Source: an uncultured Collinsella sp.
Lineage (GTDB): Bacteria; Actinomycetota; Coriobacteriia; Coriobacteriales; Coriobacteriaceae
Length of the DNA stretch: 7,821 nt
Assembly (NCBI GenBank): GCA_900555515.1
Contig: USLO01000078.1
Location: 1 to 7,821, forward strand
Direction of reading: 5' to 3'
Position 1 is the first letter of the stretch. Every line of letters begins with the position of its first letter. Position numbers and translations under genes: made by a program. The notes under the pieces are model-generated. The model searched no databases, had not been told where the DNA came from, and saw only the letters and a list, made by a program, of their open reading frames with translations. Below, piece by piece: positions 4,555 through 7,821 of the stretch.

Positions 4555-7500
4555 GACGACGCATCGCTGGGCGGTCGCTCAGCAAAATCCCGAGCTCGAA
4601 AAGGAGCTTTCGGCTGGTCTGGGCATTCCCGGGCTGGTGGCGCGCATTATGGTCGCGCACGGCATTGGCTCCATCAAAGAGGGCCAATTGTTTTTGACGC
4701 CTTCGCTCGATCGCGACTGGGCCGACCCACTCATTATCCCGGGCATGTCGGTCGTTGCCGACCGCGTCGAGCGTGCTATTCGCAACCACGAGCACATTGC
4801 AGTCTTTGGCGATTTTGACGTTGACGGTATTACGTCGACCTGCCTGTTGACCGAGGCGCTGCGCACGTTTGGCGCCGATGTCACGCCGTTTATTCCGCAT
4901 CGCTTTGATGAGGGCTACGGTCTTTCGCGCGCGGCGCTCGACCGCGTTAACGAGCTCGCTCGCCCCCAGCTGATCGTGACCGTCGATAACGGCATTGCCG
5001 CCAAGGAAGAGGTCTCCTACCTGGAGAGCCTGGGGATCGATTTGGTGGTCACGGACCATCACGAGCCCTCCGACCAGGTGCCGCAGGGCGTGCCCCTGAC
5101 CGACCCCAAGCTCGAGGACGAGGGCCCCTCGCGCGAGCTTGCCGGTGCCGGCGTGGCGCTCAAACTGGTGCAGGTTCTGGGCGAGCGTCTGGGCAAGCCG
5201 TCGTATTGGCGTTCGCTGATCGAGGTTGCGGCGCTTGGCACCGTGTCCGACATGATGCCGCTCACGCCCGAGAATCGCGCACTGGTCGCCGAGGGCATCC
5301 AGCAGATGCGCGTGACCGCCCGCCCCGGCTATATCGCGCTGGCCGCGCTCGCCAAGGCCGACCTCTCTAGTATTACGGCCGATGGCCTGTCGTTTTCGCT
5401 CATTCCCCGCTTAAACGCCGCCGGCCGCATGGCCGATCCCAAGCTGGCGCTCGACCTGCTGCTTGCCCGCGATCCTATCGAGGCAAGCGCGCTGGCGGCC
5501 GAGCTCGAGGAGATCAACCGTCAGCGTCGCGAGATTGAGGCGGAGCTCACGCGCGATGCCATGGCAAAGGTCGAGGAGACCTATGATGGCGGTCGCGCAA
5601 TCGTCGTGGGCGGTGAGGGCTGGCACGAGGGCGTCAAGGGCATCGTAGCGAGCCGCCTGACCAACCGTTATCACGTGCCGGCGCTGCTGTTCTCGATCGA
5701 AGACGGTATCGCTCGCGGTTCGGGCCGCTCGGTGGGCAAGGTCAACCTGTTCGACGCCGTAGAGCGCTGCTCCGATCTGCTGATTCGTCGCGGCGGGCAT
5801 GCGGGTGCGGTGGGCGTGACCATCGAGGCGTCCAAGCTCGACGAGTTCCGTCGTCGCCTTTCCGCCGTGCTATCGGAGCTTCCCGCCGAGGACTTTGAGG
5901 ACACCGACGAGGTTGCTGCCACCGTCGACCTCTCCGAGCTGAATATTGAGACCATCGAGCAGATCTCCCGTCTTGAGCCGTTTGGCCAGGGCAACAAGGT
6001 GCCGCTGTTGGCGGCCGAGGGCGTGACAATGTGCGATCGCGCCGTGGTGGGCAAAACCGGCGAGCACATGCGCTTCGTGGCGACTGATGGCGCCGCGAGT
6101 GTGCCGGCCATTATGTTCCGCGTGCCGCAGATCGATAAGCTCATCAATTGCGATAGCGCTGTCGATTTGGTGTTCGAGGCCGTGGCCGAGCATTGGCAAG
6201 GTCGCGTAAAGCCAAAGCTCATGATCAAGGATGTCTTGGTCCGCGATACCACGGCGCCCAGCGTTGACGACCCGGCATGTGAACTTCGCCGCGGCGTGGA
6301 GCCTGCGGACGCCGGTCTTCGTCTGGAGTCCCGAAAGCGCCAAACGCTCGCCCAGCTTTCCTATACCGAGCTGACGCGCTCACTTATCCATAGCTTTATC
6401 GGCTCGAACCAGCCGCACCGTGCGCAGGTCGAGGCGCTCGATGCCCTGGCCGATCACCAAAGTGTTCTGGCCGTTATGGGAACGGGGCGCGGCAAGTCTC
6501 TTATCTTCCATGTGCATGCCGCGCGCGAGGCGGTCCTTCGCGGGCGTGCGAGCATCTTTGTCTATCCGCTGCGCGCGCTCGTTGCCGACCAGGCCTATCA
6601 CCTCTCGTCGACGATGGCCGCGCTCGGCATTGGCGTCGGCGTGCTGACCGGCGAGACCGTGGAGGCGGCGCGCGATGACGTGTTTGCCGGCTTGGCTTCG
6701 GGCCGCACCGGCATCGTGCTCACGACGCCCGAGTTCCTGTCCATTCACCGCGACCGCTTTGCGCGTTCGGGCCGCATCGGTTTTGTCGTTATCGATGAGG
6801 CGCATCATGCCGGTCTTGCCAAGGGCGGCGACCGCAGCGCCTATCTCGACATGCCCGATATCCTCAAGGCCCTGGGCGACCCGGTCGTTCTGGCCGCGAC
6901 TGCCACCGCAACGGCTCCGGTTGTGGCCGAGCTCGCCCGCGTGCTGCCGATTACTCGCACGGTGGTCGACGAGACGGTGCGCGAGAACTTGCAGCTCGAG
7001 GATGACCGAGATCTTGCGAGCCGCGAGAACCGCCTGGTGTCAATCGTGGCGACAGGGGAGAAGACCGTCATCTACGTCAACTCGCGCGACCAGTCCGTGG
7101 CGCTTGCTAAGACGCTGCGCAAGCGGGTACCCGATTGCGCGACCCGCATCGCGTTCTATAACGCGGGGCTTGCGCGCTCCGATCGCCGCCGTGTCGAGGA
7201 AGCGTTTCGTGACGGAAGCCTCAGCTGCATCGTTTCGACCTCTGCCTTTGGTGAGGGCGTGAACCTTCCCGATATTCGCCATGTCGTGCTCTACCACATG
7301 CCGTTTGGCGCGATTGAGTTTAACCAGATGAGCGGACGCGCCGGTCGCGATGGACAGCCTGCCGTGATTCACCTGCTCTATTCGTCGCGTGACGCTCGCA
7401 TTAACGAGCGCCTGCTCGACTGCTACGCGCCCGAGCGCGACGAGCTCGTCACGCTCTATCGCGCGCTGCAGACTATGTGGCGCTCCAACCGCGGCAAGAC

Positions 7501-7821
7501 CGGAGACGACTCGTTTAGTGCGAGCGATATCGACATCGCGCAGATGTGTCTTGCCATCGATGCCCGCACACCGGTCGACGAGCGCTCGGTGGCAAGCGGT
7601 CTGGGAATCTTCGAAGAGCTTGGTTTCTGTCGCGTTTCGGGGTTTGACGACACCCGTCGCATCGCGATGGCAGAAAACCCCGGCCGTGTGCAATTGAGCA
7701 GGTCAATCCGCTATTTGGAGGGTCTGCGCTCGCGCATGGAGTTCTCGGCTTTCCGGAGCTGGGCGCTCGATTCGTGCGCTTCTGATATGCTAGCCAAAGT
7801 TAACCGCCCGATCGTACCGCG
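4541..7821 (+). CDS. recJ: RecJ exonuclease fused to a RecQ-like helicase (3' end outside window)
   Basis: A 5'-3' single-strand DNA exonuclease joined in one frame to a superfamily-2 helicase; 1093 codons are present with no stop before the window edge. The RecJ half is intact: GDFDVDGIT with D91, D93 and D95; TVDNGI with D149; DHH at 172-174; GTVSDM with D237; PRLNAAGR; then the DHHA1 domain with GSGRS at 393-397 and GGH at 418-420; then an OB domain at about 460-567. These acids and histidines are the known two-metal ligands. After a linker comes a helicase core: Q629 before motif I; GTGRGKS with K652; DEAH at 752-755; ATATAT near 786-791; FGEGVN at 903-908; and QMSGRAGRDG from Q929 with R933 and R936. 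The tail after about 950 lacks the RecQ zinc-binding cysteines. It resembles instead the C-terminal domain of Firmicutes RecJ, including LSRSIRY at 1052-1058. The role is probably end resection or gap processing in recombination and mismatch repair. No frameshift is seen, so the fusion looks real and probably active in both halves. Confidence 0.93.
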   Translation, partial: MSSLKTTHRWAVAQQNPELEKELSAGLGIPGLVARIMVAHGIGSIKEGQLFLTPSLDRDWADPLIIPGMSVVADRVERAIRNHEHIAVFGDFDVDGITSTCLLTEALRTFGADVTPFIPHRFDEGYGLSRAALDRVNELARPQLIVTVDNGIAAKEEVSYLESLGIDLVVTDHHEPSDQVPQGVPLTDPKLEDEGPSRELAGAGVALKLVQVLGERLGKPSYWRSLIEVAALGTVSDMMPLTPENRALVAEGIQQMRVTARPGYIALAALAKADLSSITADGLSFSLIPRLNAAGRMADPKLALDLLLARDPIEASALAAELEEINRQRREIEAELTRDAMAKVEETYDGGRAIVVGGEGWHEGVKGIVASRLTNRYHVPALLFSIEDGIARGSGRSVGKVNLFDAVERCSDLLIRRGGHAGAVGVTIEASKLDEFRRRLSAVLSELPAEDFEDTDEVAATVDLSELNIETIEQISRLEPFGQGNKVPLLAAEGVTMCDRAVVGKTGEHMRFVATDGAASVPAIMFRVPQIDKLINCDSAVDLVFEAVAEHWQGRVKPKLMIKDVLVRDTTAPSVDDPACELRRGVEPADAGLRLESRKRQTLAQLSYTELTRSLIHSFIGSNQPHRAQVEALDALADHQSVLAVMGTGRGKSLIFHVHAAREAVLRGRASIFVYPLRALVADQAYHLSSTMAALGIGVGVLTGETVEAARDDVFAGLASGRTGIVLTTPEFLSIHRDRFARSGRIGFVVIDEAHHAGLAKGGDRSAYLDMPDILKALGDPVVLAATATATAPVVAELARVLPITRTVVDETVRENLQLEDDRDLASRENRLVSIVATGEKTVIYVNSRDQSVALAKTLRKRVPDCATRIAFYNAGLARSDRRRVEEAFRDGSLSCIVSTSAFGEGVNLPDIRHVVLYHMPFGAIEFNQMSGRAGRDGQPAVIHLLYSSRDARINERLLDCYAPERDELVTLYRALQTMWRSNRGKTGDDSFSASDIDIAQMCLAIDARTPVDERSVASGLGIFEELGFCRVSGFDDTRRIAMAENPGRVQLSRSIRYLEGLRSRMEFSAFRSWALDSCASDMLAKVNRPIVP

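Noticed and set aside
5411..6343. Several overlapping minus-strand frames of 129-193 codons inside recJ
   Set aside because: All lie antisense to conserved RecJ DHHA1 and OB sequence and show low-complexity Ser/Arg/Ala-rich translations typical of shadow frames.
6675..7262. A 195-codon plus-strand frame inside the helicase region
   Set aside because: It is a shifted frame of the helicase core. The true frame carries motifs II to V over the same bases, while this one is Arg/Ser-rich without motifs.

Overview
The window is high-GC bacterial DNA, densely packed with genes. Shine-Dalgarno sites are purine-rich (GGAGGT, GGGGGTG), one start codon is GTG, and one rho-independent terminator is clear. 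The protein types and the long RecJ-helicase fusion suggest an anaerobic gut actinobacterium of the Coriobacteriia, perhaps Collinsella or a relative. This placement rests on recognising protein sequences and base composition. No rRNA or other marker gene is present to confirm it.

Layout: (1) 7-1581, plus strand: livG and livF, the two ATPases of a branched-chain amino acid ABC importer. The livG stop directly abuts the livF start, and a perfect 16-bp terminator hairpin (1592-1628) follows. The permease and binding-protein genes are expected upstream, outside the window. (2) 1630-1698: an unexplained long palindrome with 22-nt arms, one base after the terminator stem. It looks like a small dispersed repeat. 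(3) 1757-3235, plus strand: a tightly coupled pair. The first gene is a CutC-family TIM barrel with an unusual cysteine cluster. The second is a GalT/HIT-like protein of the DUF4931 type that starts at GTG 3 nt after the cutC stop. (4) 3266-4264, minus strand: a divergent bile acid:sodium symporter (BASS) family membrane protein. Its likely terminator overlaps the end of the convergent GalT-like gene. (5) 4265-4540: a divergent regulatory region with a 15-bp palindrome, a perfect TATAAT box, and a possible 21-codon leader ORF that overlaps the next start. (6) 4541-7821, plus strand, open at the window edge: one uninterrupted reading frame of at least 1093 codons. It joins a complete RecJ exonuclease (DHH, DHHA1 and OB domains) to a superfamily-2 helicase core like RecQ, followed by a tail that resembles the C-terminal domain of Firmicutes RecJ.

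How the genes relate: the liv pair drives amino acid uptake. The cutC/GalT-like pair is co-transcribed and probably co-translated, but its joint role is unknown. The RecJ-helicase protein is the most interesting content. It places an unwinding motor and a 5'-3' single-strand exonuclease in one polypeptide, which implies a self-contained end-resection or gap-processing enzyme. No CRISPR array, tRNA, rRNA, insertion sequence or phage gene was seen, and no stretch longer than 300 bases lacks a gene.
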